Positions 25,601 through 33,518 of a DNA stretch of 64,000 nt are shown one piece after another. This DNA comes from Balanoglossus misakiensis (taxonomy: Eukaryota; Hemichordata). Every line of letters starts with the position of its first letter. Position 1 is the first letter of the stretch. The DNA lies in assembly GCA_040954595.2 (NCBI GenBank), contig CM082579.2:16120001-16184000 (forward strand). Reading direction: 5' to 3'. A program made the position numbers and the translations under genes. The notes under the pieces were generated by a model. It saw only the letters and a list, made by a program, of their open reading frames with translations, was not told where the DNA came from and ran no database searches.

Positions 25601-25837
25601 CAGCAGAGACAGAAGTGGTTGAAGCCCAAGAGAAATCTGACTGTTGGTGATTTGGTTATCGTGGTAGAGGAAAATATCCCAAGAGGACAGTGGTCAAAAG
25701 GACTAGTTCAGCAAACTTACCCAGATCAGTACGGCAATGTGCGCCAGGTCCTAGTGAAGACTGAAACAGGAAGATTGCGTAGAGATGTTCGCAAACTGTG
25801 CTTGCTTGAGGAAAGTAGTACACGTATTACACCATAA
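19649..25837 (+). CDS. BEL/Pao Gag-Pol polyprotein (2062 aa, uninterrupted)
   Basis: Single frame from an ATG at 19649. Order of domains: charged, coiled-coil-prone segment (about 200-272); Gag core of the DUF1759 type (about 400-480); two Cys/His knuckles (about 634-680); aspartic protease with the signature LDNGS, D790; reverse transcriptase with YVDD at 1213-1216; RNase H-type region with D1393, E1437 and D1467; integrase with D1768, D1830 and E1880 (spacing 61 and 49); C-terminal DUF5641-like tail (about 1970-2055). No envelope gene. The integrase N-terminal zinc finger keeps its two histidines (about 1719-1725), but the Cys-x2-Cys half is absent: the chain passes from the VRRI segment straight to PTPRVTPG, about 20 residues short of the family pattern, in frame. 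Integration competence is therefore doubtful although the reading frame is open. A domesticated gene is possible but nothing here proves it. Confidence 0.93.
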   Translation: MATGNDEMFHVPAAPGPVSVKSSSSSKTASSTREENLVPKLRRSIIAYRGHMTRIYMDVETMLMSSPDYQAVTKKKEDLDRIFTSYTNTCYEYQKHLSRSEQESVRLEHESEVNRKECLEQRLKNWISSHRITITTPSRGLEPEVPPASQEDDVNGSAASKNSCHSTKDQVKSVKKKSHSQTSYGNGNRQTSNICSLSSSKASRASRIARRKILETQLELEKIQQEEEAKAKLRDLRLREEEIKMQSTLKILDVQQKLKQAEMEAELAEEGTSFHSEEYSVDTSEAKMTSPSEKIDRYFQSFQDYHPHVLSSGPPVEVSQFNTITTLLKDRPLSENVKQLEGNVAALNPNAPEWQPVDHNIGEQLYRNEPSPLRDGQHEILQSMIRQQSEATQALVTSLNLPKREFLSFNGDPVVYPTFIRNFEINIVKGTTDDGTRLAYLIQYCTGPAKEAIKNCVILPPEQGYTEARKILYQNFGQKHTIVHATIDKVVKGPQIKATDTSKLLQLARDMNNCHMCSSQMKYTADLNSMDTLEKIVRRLPTFLQGDWAKEAGRMIYSGIEPEFIHLTAFLEKRAALANTRFGMLVGSKPEPERDVKSRVKQFTKATTLTTQVSHEMYSKTQDKPYCQSKREIRCLFCQGQHQLQRCRKFARKSFMEKKTFVRKQNLCDCCLEATPRHFAKNCKSGLFCPVTDCGRLHHPLLHPVSSHPSQSSNEVYPSGSGRPAPPTTRLGKNKDEKSDGNSEVTNGAGNTVHCKATRTNKPRISLQVVPVRVSGVEGGAEIETYAFLDNGSDTTICLSSLADRLGLGGQPITYTLSTLDAETKKYGREVKLDVRGLHRNQSVHLDKVWTTDKLPITANSIPTAEDTKEWSHLKDVELPELQNKEVTILIGNDIPEAHWVLEERRAWRKQPYAIRTLLGWTLIGPMKGKKETNSSINCINMDQIIDSDTSIKGMESISSQLERMYNADFNENLVDTKECMSLEDRRAKAIMDRSVRLQNGHYQLKLPWKFEEPALPNNRHVAEKRLNLLKRRLLKDPDLHEKYSTTIQDYIVQGHAKEVSDENKEDDRRLWYLPHHPVTHPMKPEKVRVVFDCSAKCGGTSLNDQLLQGPDLTNSLVGVLLRFRQYPVAVVADIKQMFHQVHVDPEDCDVLRFLWWPNGDLTKEPVDHQMLVHLFGATSSPSCSAYALRRTADDNRSNFDSDIIDAVYRNFYVDDFLKSVLAVDTAKRLITEVSALLSNGGFHLTKWISNCTEVLSSIPSEERAPSVMNLDLEDLPVDRALGVQWDIQEDTMSFRVGKESKSETRRGILSVVASVYDPLGFVAPFVLPAKRLLQELCKEGCGWDEAIPVKYLVVWREWLQKLPMLKAMVIPRCYTPPGFGQPQSIEIHHFCDASTEGYGVVSYLRFTDKGGNFPCSLVTGKSRVAPLKTITVPRLELTAATVAVKVSKQIKEELQFPIHRERFWTDSTIVIQYICSSTRRFKTFVANHLQLIHDATLPSQWHHVPSQLNPADCASRGITLKAAKAKSKLWFEGPEFLWKSEGNWPTQPTDLPRISDEDNELKMAKVCAVVNSNQTDDTDIIHSLIHRFSSWYKLCKSVAWILRYKKYLRARIENGGNGKVPVGALTVSEVSDATLEVIRVIQRKAFPKEISTQLKNPSRKPDSEGYTSPLCRLSPIYKDGIIHVGGRLNNAPIDETTKHPIILPHNHQVTELIVQFFHEQEGHVGTTHVLSRIRKEYWILRGQATVRRIPTPRVTPGESAFAAVGIDFFGPPKVKWRRGTSKRYGCIFTCLAIRAVHIEVTHSLSTDSFIQAVWRFVSRRGPPKTVYSDNGTNFQGAETEIKEALASWNQEKITDSLRKRDIQWYFNAPAASHTGGVWERMIRSVRKILRALVGNQLIDDETLLTVLAEVEKIINDRPLTRQSDYPNDLEALTPNSLLLLRPNPCTSPADTVTTSTANHRRNQANLIANSFWKRWLHEYLPSLQQRQKWLKPKRNLTVGDLVIVVEENIPRGQWSKGLVQQTYPDQYGNVRQVLVKTETGRLRRDVRKLCLLEESSTRITP

Positions 25838-25875
25838 TTAATTAGTAATAGCATATCTGGAATTCGTAATTTAAA
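25838..25875 (+). other. 3' remnant of the BEL/Pao element
   Basis: An AT-rich stretch after the TAA stop that matches neither satellite nor the 5' LTR. It has no purine tract. Satellite resumes at tcacgcc (25876). Confidence 0.6.
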
Positions 25876-26774
25876 TCACGCCGTAGGAAATCTGACTTGA
25901 TCAACGTGGTCAATGTACGCCTGTTTCTGCTCTAGAGTGCCGGGGCTTCAGCTGAGCCAGGCCGTAGGAAACCCGACGTGATTACCGTTGTTAACTTACG
26001 CCAGTCTGTGTCCTATATATAGTGCCGGGGCATCAGCCGTGCCAGGCCGAAGGAAATGTGAATAGATCAACGTGGTCTCTGTACGCGTGTTTCTGCTCTA
26101 GAGTGCCAGGGCTTTAGCCAAGCCATGCCGTAGGAAATCTGACTTGATCAACGTTGCTAACGAACGCTAGTGTCTGTCATGGTGTGCCGGGGTTTTAGTC
26201 GAGCCAGGCCGTAGGAAATCTGACTTGATCATCGTGGTCAATGTACGCGTGTTTCCACTCTAAAGTGCCGGGGCTTCAGCTAAACCAGGCCGTAGGAAAT
26301 CTGACTTGATCACCGTTGCTAACGTACGCTAGTGTCTGTCATATTGTGACGGAGATTTAGCCGAGCCAGGCCGTAGAAAAATCGACTTGTTCAACGTTAC
26401 CAGTGTGCAACTGTTTCTGCTCTAGAGTAACTTGGTTTTAGCCGACTTATGCTGTAGGAAATGTGAGTTGATGAACGGGAATTCAATGTTAGAAAACCTG
26501 TGTGGAAAGTATCTCTACCCGTTTGAAACTAAGAAAAGAATTTATTCTTATTTATTTTGTAAAAAAGACAATTTTTCGAAAAAAAGTCGAAAATGGTAAT
26601 TTTGTCTTGGGTGATTCAAATTATACCGCCTTTTCTGGAATTTGCAGCACTTTCTACAAGAGAACGACACTTCATGCTCCATAATATTTCCGAAAATGAA
26701 GAAAAGAGTTAATTTTTTATGATTTTTTAAAAATTTACCATTTTTGTCAAAATATGGCCAAAATGGCTATTTTT
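25876..26774 (+). repeat. satellite, plus orientation, between two insertions
   Basis: 81-bp monomers (25,876 to about 26,440) followed by the first part of the AT-rich half. It is short of several monomers compared with the standard unit and ends in a T-run at the next insertion. Confidence 0.88.
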
Positions 26775-26864
26775 AGCTCGGCTGTCACTTGTGTCAGCTG
26801 AGCTGTAGCAGTAGGTTGATTAGTGTCCGTCCGTCGTCCGTCGTCTGTCATCCGTCGTCCGTCA

Positions 26865-27742
26865 ACTTTTGGTATTTCAATCTTCTTCTTTAAAACAACT
26901 TGGCATATTTAGCTGAAATTTGGTTGGAATGTGTGTTATGGTGCCCTTCACTGATTTTGTTAATTTGGACTTGGTGGGGTCATGAATATGCAAATTAGAT
27001 CTAAAAATAGAATTTTTGGTAAAAATCTTCTTCTCCACAACTACATGTACAATGGAGCTGAAATTTGGTAGGAATGTGTGTTATGGGGCCCCTACCTGAG
27101 TTAGTAAATTTGGATTTGATGGGGTCATTAATATGCAAATTAGATCTAAAAATAGAATTTTTGGTAAAAATCTTCTTCTCCACAACTACATGTACAATGG
27201 AGCTGAAATTTGGTAGGAATGTGTGTTATGGGGCCCCTACCTGATTTTGTAAATTTGGATTTGATGGGGTCATTAATATGCAAATTAGATCTAAAAATAG
27301 AATGTTTGGTAAAAAATCTTCTTCTCCACAACTACATGTACAATGGAGCTGAAATCTGGTAGGAATGTGTGTTATGGGGCCCCTACCTGATTTTGTAAAT
27401 TTGGATTTGATGGGGTCATTAATATGCAAATTAGATCTAAAAATAGAATTTTTTGTAAAAAATATTTTTCTCCATAACTACATGTACGATAGAGCTGAAA
27501 TTTGGTAGGAATGTGTGTTATGGTGTCCCTACCTGATTTTGTTAATTTGGATTTGATGGGGTCATAAATATGCAAATAAGATCTAAAAATAGATTTTTTG
27601 GTAAAAAATCTTCTTCCTAACTACATGTACGATGGAGCTGAAATTTGGTAGGAATGTATGTTATGGTGTCCCTACCTGATTTTGTTAATTTGGATTTGAT
27701 GGGGTCATCAATATGCAAATTAGATCTAAAAATAGAATTTTA
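26865..27742 (+). repeat. tandem array, about 145-bp repeat, six copies
   Basis: The core word atatgcaaat occurs at 26986, 27131, 27276, 27422, 27568 and 27711, giving steps of 145, 145, 146, 146 and 143 bp. Each copy carries the octamer ATGCAAAT except for small substitutions downstream. Overlapping minus-strand frames of 60-67 codons are products of this periodicity. Confidence 0.92.
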
Positions 27743-28680
27743 TGGGGTCAAAAAAATTTGCCCAAATTTTGGGTGACCTCAGATGACCTTTGACCTACTT
27801 TCCTATATCTCGGCATACAGAGCAGGTACAGACTTGGCGTTTTGAGGGTTGGGGCTAAAATTTAAAAGCCGAAATGGGGGTCACCTGTGACACATGCATA
27901 TCTCATTAATTATGCACATACCTAATTCTAGGCTAACCAATAGGGCTATAGGTTTTGTTTTTGTTGAACATGGACAATTATGGGGTCAAAATTTCTTGCC
28001 CAAATTTTTGGTGACCTTAGGTGACCTTTGACCTACTTTACCATATCTCTGTATCCAGAGCAGGTACAGCCTTGGTATTTGGAAGGATGGAACTCCTAAT
28101 GGAGTCTTACACTTTACCTCATTAATTATGTGCATACCTAATTCTAGGCGAACCAATAAGGCTAGAGGTCTGGTTTTTGTTGAACATGGACAATTATGGG
28201 GTCAAAATTTCTTGCCCAAATTTTTGGTGACCTTAGGTGACCTTTGACCTACTTTACCATATCTCGGTATCCAGAGCAGGTACAGCCTTGGTATTTGGAG
28301 GGATGGAACTCCTAATGGAGTCTTACACTTTACCTCATTAATTATGTACATACCTAATTCTAGGCGAACCAATAAGGCTAGAGGTCTGGTTTTTGTTGGA
28401 CCTGGATAAGTATAGGGTCAAAATTTCTTGCCCAAATTTTGGTGACCTTTGACATTCTTCTGCATAACTCGGCACCCAGAGTAGGTACAGTACGGATGGG
28501 ACCAAAATAAGAAACCAAATTTAAAGGTCACCTGTGACACCTACTTAACTCATTAAGAATGTTCATACCTAATTCCAGGCTAACTAATAGGGGTTGAGGT
28601 TTCGTTCTTGTGGGACATGGACCAGTATAGGGTCAAAATTATTACCCAAATTTCTGGTGACCTCACATGACCTTTGATGT
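27743..28680 (+). repeat. tandem array, about 216-bp repeat, about four copies
   Basis: Copies begin with a tatggggtcaaaa-like word near 27745, 27975, 28190, 28406 and 28621. Steps are about 215-216 bp after a first step of about 230. The word TGACCTTTGACCT lies at 27784, 28022 and 28238, with a decayed version at 28443. Confidence 0.88.
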
Positions 28681-28960
28681 AAATATGACGGAAATGCGAA
28701 ATACTACATAAATTAAAAGTCTGCTGACTTTATATTTGGTAAGAATAAGCACACACCTGTAATGATTACCGCTATGTGCTATGTGCAATGTTGGCTTGTG
28801 CCCGCTATTGCTGCTTGGCAGCTATATTGATGTCTATGTTTGGTTTTGTTTAATAGAATACAATTGTTATAAATTAAAACCTATGGTATTCTGTATTCAT
28901 ATCATTGCCCAGGTTACACTGTTAAAGTCAGCAGAGCTCTTTTGACCAATAGGTCACTTG
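28681..28960 (+). other. unique tail of the unclassified insertion
   Basis: About 280 bp without internal repeats. It ends with a small hairpin-forming word tgaccaataggtca a few bases before satellite resumes. No gene or tRNA-like structure recognised. Confidence 0.5.
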
Positions 28961-29609
28961 TTTCTTGAATTCCGTCAATATCTCTGCATTTTTGGAGAGG
29001 TCGAAAGTTTTAACATACAATCAACATGTCATATATGATCAGGGCACCAAATTCGAAGAACAAAGGTTTTTTATTTTTTTCTAAAAATGACATTTTCAAG
29101 AAAAATTTGGTAAAACGCAATTTTGTCTGCAGTGAGCCAAATTAGACTGTCTTTTGTGGAATTTGTATCGATATATACATACGAAGAGCATTCTATACTC
29201 CATCAGATTTCCGAAAATGTAGAAAACAGGTATTTTTTGTAATTTTCAAAAATTTACCATTTTGACCAAATTGTGGCTAAAATTGTTATTTTCGTGTTGA
29301 ATGCCGCCAGTGTCACTGCTTTTAAAAGTCATAAAAACTTTTAACATACAAGCAATTCTTTATTAATGATCAGGTCACCGAATTAAAAAAATAAAGAATT
29401 TTTTGCCTAAAAATGACCTTTTTGGTGCAAAAACGAATAAAACGCAATTTTGTATTAAATCAGAGTGCATTTTTTATAATCAGCACCATTTTCACATATA
29501 TAATGGAAATTTCATACATCATCAGATATCCAAATATGAAAAAAATGATTTAGATGATTGTCCAAAATTAGCTGATATCTAATAAATGTAGTATTCAACC
29601 GTTCTGTTT
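28961..29609 (+). repeat. satellite, plus orientation, AT-rich half after the insertion
   Basis: Completes the unit interrupted at 26774: second and third AT-rich modules up to the poly-C tract 29610-29620. A short deletion near 29,461 removes a gctcattc-type segment. Confidence 0.9.
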
Positions 29610-29849
29610 CCCCCCCCCCCTACATTATATGCGGTACGCCGATGTCAGCTTACCCGGCAGTACTGCAGGCCGTGCCCCCAACTAACGTCGGTGTTTGAAG
29701 CGCCCTGGTTAAATTCGGGCTTTCTCTATAAATTGACAGGCAATAATGCAGTCCTACCCGAACAAATGTCGAGTGTTGACCCGCTGTGACTTTCCCTCTT
29801 CGGTTTGCCCGACTTAGATAACGTCTTTGTACTAGAGTGTCGGGTCTTT

Positions 29850-30670
29850 TGCAGAGCCAGGCCGAAGGAAATCCGACTTGATCACCGTTGCTACCGAACG
29901 CTAGTGTCTGTCATGGTGTGTCGGGGTTTTAGTCGAGCCAGGCCGTAGGAGATCTGACTTGATCATCGTGGTCAATGTACGCGTGTTTCCGCTCTAAAGT
30001 GCCGGGGCTTCAGCTAAACCAGGCCGTAGGAAATCCGACGTAATCACCGTTGATAACTTACGCCAGTCTGTGTCATATAGAGCCGGTGCACCAGCCGAGT
30101 CACGCCGTAGGAAATCTGACTTGATCAACGTGGTCAATGTACGCCTATTTCTGCTCTAGAGTGCCGGGGCTTCAGCTGAGCCAGGCCGTAGGAAACCCGT
30201 CGTGATTACCGTTGTTAACATACGCCAGTCTGTGTCCTATATATAGTGCCGGGGCATCAACCGTGCCAGGACGAAGGAAATGTGAGTAGATCAACGTGGT
30301 CTCTGTACGCGTGTTTCTGCTCTAGAGTGCCAGGGCTTTAGCCAAGCCATGCCGTAGGAAATTTGACTTGATCAACGTTGCTAACGAACGCTAGTGTCTG
30401 CCATAGTGTGCCGGGGTTTTAGTCGAGCCAAGCCGTAGGAGATCAGACTTGATCAACGTGGTCTCTGTACGCGTGTTTCTGCTCTAGAGTGCCGGGGCTT
30501 TATCCAAGCCATGCCGTAGAAAATCTGACTTGATCACCGTTGCTAATGTACGCTAGTGTCTGTCATATTGTGACGGAGATTTAGCCGAGCCAGGCCGTAG
30601 AAAAATCGACTTGTTCAACGTTACCAGTGTGCAACTGTTTCTGCTCTAGAGTGTCAGGGTTTTAGCCGAC
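29850..30670 (+). repeat. 81-bp monomer field with two alternating monomer types
   Basis: Each monomer opens with a gccnngccgtagga-type word. One type continues with cgtgg, then gtttctgctctagagtgcc. The other continues with cgttg and a segment of the form gtctgtcatagtgtgcc. Here they alternate strictly, five pairs, so the effective repeat is about 163 bp. The second type of one pair contains cctatatatagtgcc. Other units have the same order with pairs added or lost. Confidence 0.9.
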
Positions 30671-30689
30671 TTATGCTGTAGGAAATCTG

Positions 30690-31655
30690 AGTTGATGAAC
30701 GGGAATTCAATGTTAGAAAACCCGTGTGGAAAGTGTCTCTACCCGTTTGAAACTAAGAAAAGAATTTATTCTTATTTATTTTGTAAAAAAGACAATTTTT
30801 CGAAAAAAAGTCGAAAATGGTAATTTTGTCTTGGGTGATTCAAATTATACCGCCTTTTCTGGAATTTGCAGCACTTTTTACAAGAGAACGACACTTCATG
30901 CTCCATAATATTTCCGAAAATGAAGAAAAGAGTTAATTTTTTATGATTTTTTAAAAATTTACCATTTTTGACAATATATGGCCAAAATGGCTATTTTTTC
31001 TTGAATTCCGTCAATATCTCTGCATTTTTGGAGTGGTCGAAAGTTTTAACATACAATCAACATGTCATATATGATCAGGGCACCAAATTCGAAGAACAAA
31101 GGTTTTTTTATTATTTTTTCTAAAAATCACATTTTCAAGCAAAATTTGATAACATGCAATTTTGTCTGCAGTGAGCCAAATTAGACTGTCTTTTGTGGAA
31201 TTTGTATCGATATTTACATACGAAGAGCATTCTATACTCCATCAGATTTCCGAAAATGTAGAAAACAGGTATTTTTTGTAATTTTCAAAAATTTACCATT
31301 TTGACCAAATTGTGGCTAAAATTGTTATTTTCGTGTTGAATGCCGCCAGTGTCACTGCTTTTAAAAGTCATAAAAACTTTTAACATACAAGCAATTGTTT
31401 ATATATGATCAGGTCACCGAATTAAAAAAATAAAGAATGTTTTGCCTAAAAATGACCTTTTTGGTGCAAAAACGAATAAAACGCAATTTTGTATTAAATC
31501 AGCTCATTCAGAGTGCATTTTTTATAATCAGCACCATTTTTACATTTAATGGAAATTTCATACATCATCAGATATCCAAATATGAAAAAATGATTTAGAT
31601 TTTAGATGATTGTCCAAAATTAGCTGATATCTAATAAATGTAGTATTCAACCGTT
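30690..31655 (+). repeat. AT-rich half: three diverged modules of about 330 bp
   Basis: Matching words recur at about 330-bp steps: ttccgaaaatgaag near 30,911, ttccgaaaatgtag near 31,247 and atccaaatatgaaa near 31,572. Other shared words are tgtggaatttgt with ctggaatttgca, and gatcagggcaccaaatt with gatcaggtcaccgaatt. The half is therefore an old tandem triplication. Confidence 0.8.
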
Positions 31656-31660
31656 CTGTT

Positions 31661-33518
31661 CCCCCCCCCTACATTATATACGGTACGCCGATGTGAGCTT
31701 AACCGGCAGTACTGCAGGCCGTGCCCCCAACTAACGTCGGTGTTTGAAGCGCCCTGGTTAAATTCGGGCTTTCTCTATAAATTGACAGGCAATAATGCAG
31801 TCCTACCCGAACAAATGTCGAGTGTTGACCCGCTGTGACTTTCCCTCTTCGGTTTGCCAGACTTAGCCAACGTCTTTGTACTAGAGTGTCGGGTCTTTTG
31901 CAGAGCCAGGCCGAAGGAAATCCGACTTGATCACCGTTGCTAAAGAACGCTAGTGTCTGTCATAGTGTGCCGGGGTTTTAGTCGAGCCAGGCCGTAGGAG
32001 ATCTGACTTGATCATCGTGAGCAATGTACGCGTGTTTCCGCTCTAAAGTGCCGGGGCTTCAGCTAAACCAGGCCGAAGGAAATCCGACGTAATCATCGTT
32101 GATAACTTACGCCAGTCTGTGTCATATAGAGCCGGTGCACCAGCCGAGTCACGCCGTAGGAAATCTGACTTGATCAACGTGGTCAATGTACGCCTGTTTC
32201 TGCTCTAGAGTGCCGGGGCTTCAGCTGAGCCAGGCCGTAGGAAACCCGACGTGATTACCGTTGTTAACTTACGCCAGTCTGTGTCCTATATATAGTGCCG
32301 GGGCATCAGCCGTGCCAGGCCGAAGGAAATGTGAGTAGATCAACGTGGTCTCTGTACGCGTGTTTCTGCTCTAGAGTGCCAGGGCTTTAGCCAAGCCATG
32401 CCGTAGGAAATCTGACTTGATCAACGTTGCTAACGAACGCTAGTGTCTGTCATATTGTGACGGAGATTTAGCCGAGCCAGGCCGTAGAAAAATCGACTTG
32501 TTCAACGTTACCAGTGTGCAACTGTTTCTGCTCTAGAGTGTCAGGGTTTTAGCCGACTTATGCTGTAGAAATCTGAGTTGATGAACGGGAATTCAATGTT
32601 AAAAAACCTGTGTGGAAAGTGTCTCTACCCTTTTGAAACTAAGAAAAGAATTTATTCTTATTTATTTTGTAAAAATCATAATTTTTCGAAAAAAAGTCGA
32701 AAATGGTAATTTTGTCATGGGTTATTCAAATTATACCGCCTTTTCTGGAATTTGCAGCACTTTTTACAAGAGAACGACACTTCATGCTCCATAATATTTC
32801 CGAAAATGAAGAAAAGAGTTATTTTTTTATGATTTTTTAAAAATTTTCCATGTTTGTCAAAATATGGCCAAAATGGCTATTTTTTCTTGAATTCCGTCAG
32901 TATCTCTGCATTTTTGGAGTTGTCGAAAGTTTTAACATACAATCAACATGTCATATATGATCAGGGCACCAAATTCGAAGAACAAAGGTTATTTTTTTTT
33001 TTTTTCTAAATATGACATTTTCAAGGAAAAGTTGGTAAAACGCAATTTTGTCTGCAGTGAGCCAAATTAAACGGTCATTTGTGGAATTTGTATCGATATA
33101 TACATACGAAGAGCATTCTATACTCCATCAGATTTCCGAAAATGTAGAAAACAGGTATTTTTGTAATTTTCAAAAATTTACCATTTTGACCAAATTGTGG
33201 CTAAAATTGTTATTTTCGTGTGGAATGCCGCCAGTGTCACTGCTTTTAAAAGTCATAAAAACTTTAAACATACAAGCAATTGTTTATATATGATCAGGTC
33301 ACCGAATTAAAAAAATAAAGAAAGTTTTGCCTAAAAATGACCTTTTTGGTGCAAAAACGAATTAAACGCAATTTTGTATTAAATCAGCTCACCATTTTTA
33401 CATATAATGAAAATTTCATACATCATCAGATATCCAAATATGAAAAAATGATTTAGATTTTAGATGATTGTCCAAAATTAGCTGATATCTAATAAATGTA
33501 GTATTGAACCGTTCTGTT
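31661..33518 (+). repeat. satellite unit, 1858 bp, plus orientation
   Basis: Short unit, with one monomer pair fewer than the reference and a deletion of about 40 bp near 33,390 in the third AT-rich module. Poly-C tract of 9 at 31661-31669. Confidence 0.92.

Larger units (their letters stand above)
18942..25875 (+). mobile_element. BEL/Pao LTR retrotransposon, 3' LTR missing
   Basis: A 6.9-kb element inserted into an 81-bp monomer. It has a probable 5' LTR, a short leader and one Gag-Pol frame, but only 38 bp separate the stop codon from satellite, so there is no polypurine tract or 3' LTR. Intact satellite units show that about 11-13 bp of target are missing between the flanks and no target-site duplication is seen. 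Loss of the 3' end by deletion or recombination is the simplest reading. Confidence 0.9.
26775..28960 (+). mobile_element. unclassified insertion with two internal tandem arrays
   Basis: A 2.19-kb block placed inside an AT-rich module between ggctattttt and tttcttgaattcc. It starts with a 10-bp inverted repeat (26775-26784 and 26795-26804, one mismatch), then a GTCCGTC-type microsatellite, six repeats of about 145 bp, repeats of about 216 bp, and a unique tail. The 9-bp word gtcacttgt occurs near both ends in the same direction. The target duplication, if any, is 2-3 T and cannot be told from the T-run. No coding sequence. It resembles minisatellite-carrying non-autonomous elements of marine invertebrates, but the family is not identified. 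Confidence 0.7.
29610..31660 (+). repeat. satellite unit, 2051 bp, plus orientation (reference unit)
   Basis: A complete uninterrupted unit, used here to describe the architecture: poly-C, block of about 210 bp (29,621-29,835), ten 81-bp monomers (about 29,850-30,670), three AT-rich modules (about 30,690-31,655). Confidence 0.93.

Noticed and set aside
25500-25875. Envelope gene making the BEL/Pao element virus-like
   Set aside because: The integrase tail runs to the stop codon and only 38 bp follow; no further frame.
18930-25890. Target-site duplication of the BEL/Pao element
   Set aside because: Left flank gccgg is not repeated after the element, and intact units show that target bases are missing instead.
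27001-27575. Four overlapping minus-strand frames of 60-67 codons
   Set aside because: They are the 145-bp tandem repeat read in successive frames; 145 is not a multiple of three and each is closed by chance stops.
29621-29835. tRNA-derived or Pol III promoter in the block after poly-C
   Set aside because: A ggttaaattcggg word loosely resembles a B box but does not fit GGTTCGANNCC, and there is no A box or cloverleaf.
29850-30670. Array of regular repeats considered as CRISPR
   Set aside because: Monomers are contiguous without unique spacers, 81 bp long, and the setting is eukaryotic with no cas genes.
31000-31150. CENP-B box in the satellite
   Set aside because: ttcgaagaacaaagg fits the spacing of the box only partly, with the CGGG part mismatched; no full match found by eye in either strand of the unit.
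29610-31660. Ribosomal DNA spacer
   Set aside because: Spacers of rDNA can have similar subrepeats, but no 18S, 5.8S, 28S or 5S sequence is present over many consecutive units.
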